Shown one piece after another: positions 25,901-37,900 of a DNA stretch of 64,000 bases (positions are counted from its first letter, which is position 1; every line of letters starts with the position of its first letter). The position numbers and the translations under genes were made by a program. Where the stretch lies: NCBI GenBank assembly GCA_004794655.1, contig SMMW01000618.1, positions 2,232,001-2,296,000 of the forward strand, in the 5' to 3' direction. The notes under the pieces are model-generated. The model was given only the letters and a program-made list of their open reading frames with translations. It did no database searches and was not told where the DNA came from. Source of the stretch: Marisa cornuarietis (taxonomy: Eukaryota > Mollusca > Gastropoda > Architaenioglossa > Ampullariidae).

Positions 25901-28900
25901 CCTTTTTTTCCATCAAGAGGGCCCCAGGGCCCCTCTTTTTGAAATCCTAGAATTACCTCTGAATCTGCCTTGTGATGTTTGCGGAGGCTGGTCCGAGGAC
26001 AGATGGATGCAGGTAGTTTGTGATGAACCAAGAGAGGAGAGAATGCCATGTTTGGTTAATTCTTGACTGTTAGAGAAACATAAGCTGAGAGAAGGTAAGG
26101 CTAGACAGCCAGAAACATCCTGTTCTCCACAAGCAGGGGGTAAGCGTGCTGCTGCAGTGTGGTGGGGAAGGGGGCAGATCTGAGCAGCAGCTCGAACCTG
26201 CAGTGTTACCTCCACCCCCTTCCCTCCTTCCAGGCCAGACAGGTGTGGCATCGTTTTCTGATGGCATGGATTCTTAGGTTCCCGCAGGGGAGGCATTGCC
26301 TTGGACTTTTCCTATGCAGTGGGTTCCGTTTCTTATGCCCCATTCCCGCAGTGCGCAACCCTCTCCCCACCTGACTCCTTTGAGCGAGCTGGCTCAATGC
26401 GGATCAGACACCACTGTGCCTAGTCAGAAAGGGGGGGGGGCGGTCTCTCCTTTGGGGGGAGGGGCAGTTTGAAAGTTTTCTATGAGGAGGAAGGAGATTG
26501 CTGGGATTCGGTTAATTACTTTCAGGAGGCATTTGACATTATCTGTAGAACTTTACCTGCTGACCGTTGTCCACAGGGTAAAACAGTAATGAATGTATTT
26601 TTGTTAGCGGCAGCGGATAGAGATTCCACCCGACAGAGACAGAAGACGGTCTTACCAGCAGCACCCGTTTTTGGTGACTGTATGAAGAGGCTGGAAAATA
26701 AAATAGCCAAGCTAAAAATTTTCGAGTATCTGGGAGAAGCTCAGCTTCCAAACTGTGACTTGTTGGGGAAGATGTATGATAATTGCTCATGGAAATTCCT
26801 CTTCTTCTGAAAGCAGATATTCCATCTGTGTTTCCTTGTAACAGGATGACTCCGAGTCGCTTATACGACACCTGAACCATGTTCATTCGTTTATGTACTT
26901 GGGGAGTGACACTATGTTTGTTTTGTCTGAGAGTGACAGCGGTACTACACATAAAGCAGATATTGCAAAATTAGCCACAGTCCTAAATAGGACCACTTTG
27001 CATGCTTCAGTCATAAATGTGACTGTACAAAACAATTTACTGTTGATTCACATGGCGAAGACTCAGGGAGACAGCGTAAGGCTGCTAGGCGTTTACAGCT
27101 CTACGTTGCTGAATCTTCCAAGATGAACAGGAAACAGGTTCCTCAAAAATGTCCCTGATGCTATAGTGCAGGGGGGACAGAAGGAGGTTGCATCATTTAG
27201 TCCCCCACGGACTGCCCTGAACAGTCATGGCTCCAGCAGTAAGTTCTCACCCAGGCAACCAATTGACACCCAGGCGACAGGTTTGACAGACCCAGAAGGG
27301 TGCATTGCCCTCTGGTCCACCATGGGATGGGGTGCGGCCTGGCCAGACAGTGTTCCCGAGGATGTCCAGCAGTGGGAGGGTGTACAAACTGGAAAAAAAC
27401 CGCCCCCTGTCTGTCTACAAGGTGAGGGAAGCTACCAGGCGGAACGTTGCGATCCAGGGGGCACCCTGTCCTGGGATGTTTTTGGAGCACACCCCCAACC
27501 CCGGGCCACAGGATTATGGAGGCGGTTCTCTGTCGTTTCAGAATGACGGCACAGAACTTGATATCCGCTTACCTGGACAATTTACTCCTGCACAGTCAGG
27601 ACAGGCAGCAGGTGAAGTTTGAAATAACTTCCCTTGTGACCTTACTGGCAGAGGGTGGTTGATTCACCCTATGAAATCCAGTTAGTGCCAAAGCAGGATT
27701 TTGTGCACCTGGCAATGAGATTCCAAACTCAGTTCAATCGGGTCTTCCTACCAGAAGTGTACCGGATACCTATCATGGCAGCAGTCAACCTGTTCCTGAG
27801 CTCAGTAAGCAGGTCAGCTTGAGAGTGGCTAAGACTTTTAGGCTTGTTGAATGCAGCGGTGGATCTACTGCCATTGGGTTGGGGTGGGAATTGGTGTTTT
27901 ACACCGAGCCAGCAACTAAGGCTATATCACGGCAAGGTGGCCAGCCCTGTAAACAGATGCCACGTGCAGAGAAAGAACAGTGTTCCTGAGACGAGAGCTG
28001 AACCCAGAACAGCCAACTTTCACTGTATTGGTGACAGGTGCTAACCTTTGCACCATCCCATCGGCCCGCCCTACTGACACTGGGATGGCCCAGACCTGTC
28101 CGATTCAGATGGCCCACCTGGCTCATTGGAGACCAGCCACGGGACGCTTGGACAACCTGATCCCTGTGTTGGAGCAAGTAAAGTTTCACTTGTGAGTATG
28201 GATCGACAGCCAGGGGTTAGCCAGGGACGTTTCTCCCAAGGAGTCCACTCCGGAGTTTTCTCTGTGCATGGATGCCAGTCGATCAGACCGGGGGAAGCAC
28301 ATCTGCTTCGTAGTTTCTGGCTACAACAGGGCCAATGGTTAGAGAGCAGTCTCAACACATATACGTCCTGGAGCTGTTAGTGGTGGGGAGAGCACTGCAG
28401 GCTTGGTAGGAAGTACTGCAAGGAAGAACAGTAATGGTACTTACTTACTGCCCGTTCTGCCTGTCGGCACGTAGGGCAGCGACAAAGGTCCTCCACTTTT
28501 GTCTGTCCTGGGCCAGCCTCCCCACAGTGCCCCAGCTGTGGTTTAGGGTCTTCAGTTCTACCTCCACAGTTCGCCGCCAGTGTAAGGCAGTTTTTGTGAT
28601 GGAGTTGCTCTCGCTTCTGATGACATGGCCAATCCAGCGCCATCGTTTCTTCATCAGGATGGTGGTCATACTCTCTTGCCCACACTGGGCAAGGAGCTCC
28701 TCGTTGGAGATTGTCCTTGGCCAGAAGATGCCCAGGATTCTTCGCAGGCTTTTGGTGTGGAAGACTGACAGTTTGTTGAGGTCGCTGTCAATCATTCGCC
28801 AGCACTCCGAGCCGTACAGAAGAGTGGACAGGACAAGGCTCTGGTAGAGTCTCAGCTTGGTATGGATGCTGTACTGGGTTGACTTCCAGATGTTGCTCAG

Positions 28901-31900
28901 GCTACAGAAGATGCCCCTGGCTTTGCTCAGTCTGCTCTGGATGTCACGGTCTGCTCCTCCATCCTGCTTGACCACGCTGCCCAAGTATGTGAAGCTTTCA
29001 ACCATCGGCAGGTCTTCTCCCTCTATGGTGATCGGTGTTGTATTGGTGGTGTTCAGGGTCATACTTCTGTCTTTGTCCGGCTGATGTGCAGTCCGACCTG
29101 CTTTGCAAAGGTGTTCAGGCGAGTCGTCTTCTCCTGCATATGTCGATGGGTGTGTGACAGCAAGGCCAGGTCGTCGGCAAAGTCTAGGTCTTCTAAGTTC
29201 TTGGAGCGTGTCCATCTTATGCCCCTTGGTTCATCTTCCGTTGTGTGGCGCATTACCCAGTCAATGACAAGGTTAAAGAGTAGGGAAGACATCACGCAGC
29301 CTTGTCTCACTCCGGTCCCGACCTCAAAGCAGATGTCACTGTTACCAACGCAGCATGAAAAGTTCATATAGAAGCTTTTGATCAGCAGCACAATTTCCAT
29401 TGGTATTCCGTACGCTCTCAGGATGTGCCAAGGCTTCCTCTGTGGATGCTGTCAAATGCCTTCTGGAAATCCACAAAGTTAATATAGAGCTGTCTCTGCC
29501 ACTCTGTACACTGTTCAATGATGTTGCATAGTGCAAATATCTGGTCGGTGCATCCTCTTCCTCTACGAAAACCAGCCTGTTCTTCTCTAAGTTGTGCGTC
29601 CGTTGCCTCTGAGATTCGTCGAATGATGATCTTTGTCATGATCTTGCTCGGGATGGACAGGAGAGTTATTCCTCGCTAAGGGGTCCTTTCTTTGAGATTT
29701 TGACGATCACTCCTCTGATCAAGTCACTTGGGACTTGTTTCCCTTCCCATACTGCGGTAAATAGGGGTTGCAGGATATTGGCTGCCAGTTCTGGGTCTGT
29801 TTTGAATAGTTCAGCGTTCAGATTGTCTTGGCCTGGTGCCTTTCTGTTCTTCAAGGACTTGATTGCTGTGATGATTTCCTGCTTCTCTGGTGGGGCGATG
29901 TTGACGTCCAGGTCCTCAATGGCTTCTTGTATGTCGGCTTCTTCGGAAGGTGGTGGTCTGTTCAGAACTTCTTTGAAGTGTTTGGCCCAGTGTGCTTCTT
30001 GTTCTCTCTCTGTCGTTAGTAGCTTCCCTTCCTTGTCCTTGACTGGGGCATCGTTGGTGCTGTGAAACTTGCCGCTAATCGCTTTGGTGATCTTGTACAG
30101 CTTGTTCTCCTTTTCTTGCTGCTTCTTCGGCCTCACTTGCCAGGTTGTTCAAGTAGGCACGCTTGTCTGTTCTCGCCGAGCTCTTCACTTTCTGGTTCAT
30201 TTCTCTGTACTGTAGTTTGAACTTCTCTTGCAGTCTTTCAGATCTGGTCACAAAGCTAGCCACCTTCTTCTTAATGTCTCTTCTTTCCTCTATTGCTTTC
30301 CACGCCTCTGGTGTTATCCACTCTTTCTTCTTAGTTTCTCTTAGTCCAAGACTAGTCGCGCTGCTTTTCTGGTACACTGTTCTCACAAGGTCCCATCTCT
30401 GGTTTATTCTTTCTGTATCTACCTCGCAGATGTCTGTCATGTCTGCAAGTGCCTGAAATCTGTTTTTCACTTGAAGAATGAAGGCATTTTTCAGTTTGGG
30501 GTCCTGCAATCTTTCCACATCAAAGCGTCTGTGTGCTGCTGACTTGCGTCCTGTACTTCGCAGTTTCATTTTTATGTTTGCTACAACAAGGTGATGGTCA
30601 CTCCCAACATCTCCTCCTCTTCTCACCCTGACGTCGAGTAGGGAACGTCTCCAGATGCCGTTGATCATTAGGTGGTCGATCTGGTTACTGTCCCTACCAT
30701 TGGGTGAGCACCATGTTAGCTTGTGGACGTTACGGTGAGGGAATAATGTTCCTCCAATCACCAGGTTGTATGTAGTGCATAGCTCCACTAGCCTCTCTCC
30801 GTTCTCATTCATGCAGCCACAACCATGTCTGCCCATGGCTCTCTCTACATGGGTGTTGTCGTTCCCAACTTTGGCATTCATGTCGCCCATCGTAATTAAC
30901 AGGTCATGGCGGGGTGCTGCACTTATTTCTGCTTGTAATTGGTCGTAAAAGGTGTCCTTCGCCTCATCATCGCTATCGTTGGTTGGTGCGTAGCACTGGA
31001 TCAAGGTTATGTTTGCATGTCTCCCCTTCACTCTGGCTGTAATCAGTCTGCTGTTGATTGGCTTCCACTCTATCAGGCACTTCTCTGTTCCTTTCCTCAG
31101 AATGATGGCTACTCCCTCATGGTGTTGGTTGTCTTCTCTGCCAGAATACAGCACTCTCTCTCCGGTCTGGGTCTTTACTCTTCCAGAACCTGTCCATCTG
31201 CTTTCACTTACTCCAAGGATGTGTAAGTTGTAACGCCTCATCTCGGCCGTAATTTGTGCCCACTTACCAGTTTCGTACATGGTACGCACATTCCAGAAAC
31301 CTATTCTGGTCTTGCATTTGGCGCTCAAGACTTCCATCTTCGTGTCAGTAGCTTCCTTTCGGCTTTCACTACTAACAGTCATACAAGGATCTTGCGATAC
31401 CTCTGGGAGCCCATCGCACACAATAGTGGTAGTTTTCTCTGTCGCTGTTTCCGTAACAGTAGTGTTTTTTACGGGGCAGGGTTGTTAGCCCTGTGCCCAA
31501 CCCCCAACCTGGAGGACCAGGGATCATGTTTCGTCTGGCATCTACCCTTTGACCTGCCCGGCTTGGGTGGCCCTGCCCGGTATAGCTCTCAGGGTCATTG
31601 ACACACACAAGCCCCACGACCATGACAAGGTAATGATCCTCCGGGGGGAACAGTAGTGGTGCTGTCAGACAATTCCATGGTTGTGGGAGCCACATTCTCC
31701 CCACGAGCTGTGCCTTCTAGTGTGGAGGATACTGTGGTGGTGCCACGAGAGCAATCTCTGCTAGCTCGGCACATTCCAGGAAGGCTTAATGTCATTGCAG
31801 ATGCCTCGAGCAGGGAGGGAGAGATTATCCATTCCAAGTGGTTGCTACGCTGGGATCACTGCGCATTGAGCTTATCTGTGTGATGTAGAAACTGGCGCAT

Positions 31901-34900
31901 TATAAAACGACATCATCATCAACATCTTTCAACACATTTGTCAGTTGTTTTTTCATCTCATGTTGGATCTTTTTGTGACTCAATGGAACAACAAGCTTCC
32001 AGCATTTGCATTGCCAGTTCTAGATTCTTCACCTTGGGCAGTGGATGCTTTGCCAAATAGGGAGAGACTCATTGCATATGCATTTATACCAGCAGTCCAG
32101 ATATCCAAAGTGTTTTCAAAGATCAAGGGCAACAAAGAATTATCCTAGTGGAGTCACTCTTGGAGCTGAGAGTTAGCAGCGTTGTCACTGATGGTTCCAC
32201 AGAAACTTCCAACCATACGGAATCTGTTAAAGCAATCTCACGGTCAGGTTTTTCACTCACTGCCAGAGAGGCTGAACCTTCACGTCTGGGTCTTGTCTGG
32301 GGAGCCATCTGACATCAAGGGTTCTCAGGTGAAGCAGTGGCGCACATCTGCCGCAAAAGGCCCTCCACTTACCGTTTTTAAGAGCTGGAGAAAGAACAAG
32401 GGACTGACCCTTAGTGAGATGTCTCCAGTGGAGGTAGGAAATTTTTTCCTGTGGCTTTTTAATGAGAGATCTCTGGGGCCCATTACCATTAACAGTTTTT
32501 CGAGCTGTGCTTTCTGATAATTTAAGCATTTGGACCTCTGAGATGTGGAATCAAAGATATTTCACACTTGTTCGGCCGGCCTGTCAGTTTTGCATTAATG
32601 CACTCAGAACGGCCTCACAGATTACAGCCCGGAGGGATTTGCGTAGGTTTTTCAGCTGCCTCACCTAGAGTAACTAAGTTGTTGCCACTCCCTCCACCTG
32701 TTAGTTATTCTCCATATAGTTATGTCATCTGGCACAGTACGAAGAAGAAATACCATTTTTGGTGGTAAAAGTTCTTTCTTTGAGTACTTAACATGACAGC
32801 TATCTCCCTTCTGCCTCTCCACAGTGGGCTCAGACTCAGTCCAGGCAAAAACTGGAGTTGAGTGTTCACTGATTTGTCGGGTGGGAGTTGGGAGGGGGCT
32901 GAGCTTTGTTCAATTTCTACCGTGTTGCACGGTTTGGACAGCTGGATTTGAGGTGGCTAGAGGGTGATCTCCATATTGTCATGTCTTCTGGTAAGTACTC
33001 GAAAAAAGAAATTTTACCACCAAACTGTTTTTTTTTAATATCCTTAACAGCATGTGGTTACCTTACCACTTAGTTAAATTAGTAGGGATATTAAAGGCTG
33101 GAAGTTAATCGTAAACATAGAAGAAGAAACAGTTATTAAGATGCTCATTAAAGGGCATGAAAGCCTTTGTCCTTCCCCCATACCCATCTTCATGCAGGTA
33201 GTGTTTATGAAATGTTCACACAGGTAGGATTTGGGAAATGCTTGCTTAGAGATAATGTTTATGAAACATTCAGTACTTTATTGCCTCACTCCCATCAGTC
33301 TTGCGACGTTTTCCATAGCATCTACATTTTCCTATTTGACCTGTCTGTCACCCATGAATATTTTCATTATTGTCTAACATTTTTACTTTTATGGACATAC
33401 TAATTTTGTTTTAGAGGAAAAAGAAGAGCTGTGTGGCGCAGAAGAAGTGAAACCAAAAATGGCTGTCTACCCATCTTTGAAACCTATGATCCCAGGTACG
33501 ATTGAGTTATTTACACATGGGTGTTGTTTGCAGATGAATGTTTAATTGCTGTTAAAAGAAAATAAGGAAAAGGCTGCAAAAAGATCAGTTGACTTCTGTT
33601 ATCTTTATACCAGGCCACTGTGAGCGGGTGCAGGTAACACATATTCGCACTCCAGGACAGTTTTTTGTACACCAGATGTCAAAAGTTGAAGAACTGCAGA
33701 TGCTGTCACGTCAGTTAAATTCTTACAGCCGCAGCTCTGCTTCCAAGAAAGACCCTATTGGTGTCCTTGTTCCAGGTGAGTATTCATTCTGATCAGTTTT
33801 CATCAGTAGTAGTAGTAATGTTATTACGTGTCTAAAACGATGTCTTCAGATGTTTACTTGCATAATCTTATTTTTGTGTTCAAGGCTTACTGCTAGCCCC
33901 TTTATAGTATATAAACTTGATAGGCTACTTTCTAAAGGCATTTCTGCGATGAACACCCTTCATGATGGGACAGGCTTTCCTCTCCAGTCTCCCTCCCCTC
34001 CACCAGCCTGTCTCATTCTCCATCTCTCATCTTGCATGTGTTGTATTAATGTGTTATTTCACAGTTTGATATATCTGATCATTTCTTCATTAACTTTAAT
34101 AGATGACCCAACTTTGAGGAACTTAGGGGCTACAGCTGCTCTTTAACTAAATGAATTGCTGCCCCTGACAGTGGGGTTACCAGGTCTGACCACTAGGGGC
34201 TTCATTGTACCCAGGTGCACCTACCCTTGACTGCAGTATAAGGCTCTGTAAAAAGAGTTCAGCATTTTTTTTTTTATTTGGTTCATGAGCTATGCTACAT
34301 GCGCGGTTAACTGTCATCATACTCTTTAGTCTCCATACCTGCTATATGGATAGTCTGCTGTTTACCTGGTTTTGACACCATGGAAGATTTTCGTACATTG
34401 TTACCATTCTAAGATCTAATAATTGCACTTTCTGTGCTGCTGTCTGTTAGTCACTACATGGCAGTGACTTTTGTGCTGCATGCTCTGATGTAGTATGACG
34501 TCCGATAGTTTTCCAACCAGTGGTTCCAGAGATACCCTAGCAGGATTTGAGGGAATTGAAGAATAATTTGCTGTGATCAATGCTAGTTCATGCTGCAGTG
34601 AGATGAAACAGAGTGGAGACATACTGTTTTTCAGGACCAAGAGCCAACTAGATATGATGTGTAACTTGTAGTAGCAGTCTCTTTCATTTTAGTACTTTTT
34701 TTGAAACATGCCTTGCCGTTCTTTGGCTGGCAATGTGGGACAATCAAATCAATCAATCAATCCTCTTCGTGCTATTTGCATATAAGGCCTCAACCAGAGC
34801 CCGCCACTGATGTCGATCGGCTGAAACCCGCTCCAGGCAACCCCATGTCCAGCCCTTTCCTTTCATCTCCCTTTCTACTGTTCTTCTCCGGGTTTCCTTT

Positions 34901-37900
34901 GGGCGGCCTCGGTTTCTTCGGCAATGTGGGACAGGAATTTATTTTTCTTACTTCCTTCATGTTTTTTTTTTTTTTTTGAATGATAGGAGTGCTGAAGCTG
35001 AGAAAACCTGGCTTAGCGGATTTGAAGCCAAAAAATGTGTACCATGATACGCTTGTGTGTGTTTGTGTGTGCAGGTGACCGAGTTTTAGCCCAGTTCTCT
35101 GAGGATAAGAAATGGTATCGAGCAGTTGTTAATAACATTGTGCCAGCAGAGAAATCCAACAAAGAAGAAGACAGTTTTGTTGTGTTCTACATAGACTATG
35201 GGAACTGCGAAGTAACCACTCTAAAAAGGTTGGTCTGTTTTGCATTGTGATTGTAATGTTTGAGTCGATAGATGTTCTGATTTTGAAGCATCTTTGTGTG
35301 TTGAAGATCTATCAAAAAGAAAAAAAAAGAAAAATTGTGCGGTAACTTTTTAGGTTATGAATGGAAGGTTATAGAAATCTGGTCCAAATCTGGTAGGTTT
35401 AGACCTTCAGCGACGGTAGGCTAGCTGGTGGTTTGACCCTTTTGGACGGATGTATTTACCCCTTTTTCAAAAAATCATAAAAAATGAACTAAAAGAGGTA
35501 GAAGAACAATTAAAATTGATAATGATAGATCAAAATGTAATAAAAGGAACAGCCTTACCTTGTGTTTGCATAAAAACACACTTTTGTAGTATTCCCAACA
35601 GAAAATGCCATGATAATGAGCCCATACACAATGACGCAGTGAAACATTGGCTGCTTTCACATGCGTAAATGAATAAATACATAAGGGAGGAAACTACTGA
35701 AACCGTTAGGAAATAGTCCACCATTCAGCCAATCAAAACATTTTGTATTGTAACAAAGAAAGAATGTAAACATTGGTCGAGCGCCATTTTGAAGTATTGA
35801 AGTACCATGCAGGTCACTCAATTTGACATGGATTTGTACTTCCAACAACCACAAAGGAGAAGAAAATAGTAAGTAATATTTAAATTCTAATGTATATTCT
35901 AATAAAACATATGTTTGTATGGTACTTTATGTCTGTATATATTGTGTAAATAATTTTTTTGTTAATTTCTGAAACTGACCTTCAAGAGTTCTAAAACGTG
36001 TAAAGTTCATTTGATTTTAGTACTCGAAAACAAAACCTATGTATCTTAAAATTTACACCAAGTGAATGTTTAAAAAATGCTCTTTAAAACGGTGTATTAC
36101 AGATGGTTGTCTTTACTGTAGGTTAATAAATATAAATTTTCAAAGCTGCCGGTCGAAATTTCAATACTGGGAATTTGCTAGCCATTTTCCAAACAGAAAG
36201 ACAGGTACCTTGGGAAAACACAGAAAATTACTGTCAAAGCTACATCATAAAAAGAAGATCACTCGATAGAAAAATGAATCAACTATCGAATTCATTAATT
36301 TTTATCTGAAACAACGCATTTTAAAACGTAAAAAAAATTAGAAAAAAGCCCCTGGTGAGTTCGCCAGGTACGCGGCCAAGCATTGTCCGTGGTTCCTGGC
36401 GATTTCACCCGCGACGTCACGATTCGATTAAAGTAGGCTGTAAAATCATGGATAGAAGAAATCGTGGGAAAGTCAATAGAGGTAATGCTACTTATATATA
36501 TATATATATAAACAGCGTTTTTCATACTTTTTGCTCTAAGGCATTCATATCGGCAGGATTATCAAAACAAACATTTTTAATTTAGAATATCAACTCTTTT
36601 TCAGTTTAAAGAAAGCTCCCAAGAACTTTTTCAAGGTACCATCCTTTGCAATGGAGTGTGCACTTCATGACATCTCCCCATCAAATGAAGTAAGGGATTT
36701 GCGTTTCATGTCATTTCACAGATGTATTATTTTGTTTCAGTTCTGTTGAGTCTGACATCTGTCATAAAATGGCAAATAAACTGATGTCCTTGCATTTTTC
36801 TGTATGACCTATCTAGACCTGCATGGACATATATTTTGACAAAGTGGACATTTTTATTTTAATTTGGTTTTCCCAGCAGGAGGGGTGGTCACGGGAATCT
36901 GTGGAGATGATGCTTCAAATGACAGTCTCAGGGTCTATGATAATGACGGTAAGTTGGAATCATTATAAGACTTACAGAGGATCATAGCTGGCTCATGTGT
37001 TGGGTGGCTAAGAAAATCGGTGTACACTGTGTATTAAAGAACAAGCCCACAAGACAAGTAAGCTCTGTTAATGATGGTCTGCAGTGTATGTATGTTATAA
37101 GCTTGGTGATCTACAGCACTCACATAATATGTGGATAATTTGTACCAGTAAAAGCGCAGAGATGTAACAAAAAAACCAAATAAATTGTTTGTTCTGCAAC
37201 CCTTCACATATCAGTCCAGCAAAATGTCAGAAGCATTGTTGCCATACAGATTAAGAATGTTGTACACATTGTGGTTTAGGAAACATTATACATTTATGCC
37301 TGTAAATATGCCATCCAGCAGTATATGAGAAGACGTGGGTAGTTTGATATTCTGGTATGGTAGAGCTATTGCTTGTCATGGCAGTGCAAAGATAAAAGTC
37401 AGTGTAAATGGATGACTGTCTTCTCCATATTTGTATGCATTGAGCTAACTCAGAAAAATGCAGAAATTTTTTACCAGAAAGAATAGCTTCCAGGATTTGT
37501 GAGATGGTAGTTTTGGTGTTAACAAAAATACATACCCACATGGGTTTTGGTTTGGTATCTTTGAGGTGACAACTCAGTTGTTTGCAGGTGCTCAGCCAGC
37601 CAGGAAATGTGTTAGAGGTGGATTTGAGCTGCCCAGAGATTGATAAACACTGCTCAGATGATCGTCCTGTATCAGTGCGGGACAGCCTTGTTTTTTTGGA
37701 AGCAGCAATCTTTAAATCGGGGTCATCTGCTGCAGCTAATTCAGGTAGGAAATTAACCACCCATATTTGTCTGTAAGTGCTCTTTTTCTCACAATTGCCA
37801 TCCACCCCCAAGAAGAGGGCAGTCCGGTGCTGCAGTGGTTAGCACCTGTCACCAATACAGTGAATGTTGGTTGTCCTGGGTTCAGCTCTTGTCTCAGGCA

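Larger units (their letters stand above)
24347..33010 (+). mobile_element. DIRS-type retrotransposon in RNF17 intron 12, carrying two nested insertions
   Basis: Inverted terminal repeats at 24347-24500 and 32820-33010 share CCAGAAGACATGACAATATG, CCTCTAGCCACCTCAAATCC and CACTCAACTCCAG. An internal complementary region beside the right repeat (32710-32755) repeats the edge motif in reverse (CTTCTTCGTACTGTGCCAGA on the minus strand). Content, left to right: a Cys/His gag finger near 24546-24640 (CTVCGADKSP, then HGRCLNCLPC); gag-like sequence 25960-27270; reverse transcriptase remnants (ISAYLDNLLLHSQDRQQV near 27560); RNase H split by an insertion (HIYVLELLVVGRALQ, then SDNSMV, then ARHIPGRLNVIADASSRE); and the N-terminal half of a tyrosine recombinase (about 32300-32560, TVFKSWRKNKGLTLSEMSP). 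Many stops and frameshifts: inactive. No target-site duplication is expected for this class. Confidence 0.85.

Noticed and set aside
25662..26066. 134-codon plus-strand open frame in the DIRS region
   Set aside because: Starts in an unidentified block and runs into gag-like sequence. No domain recognised, so not called a gene.
28434..31226. Plus-strand open frames at 28434-31226
   Set aside because: Antisense shadows of the nested RTE LINE.
36355..36585. Possible small gene or CpG-rich promoter in RNF17 intron 15
   Set aside because: Only about 130 bp is GC-richer; no start context, TATA or conserved product visible.
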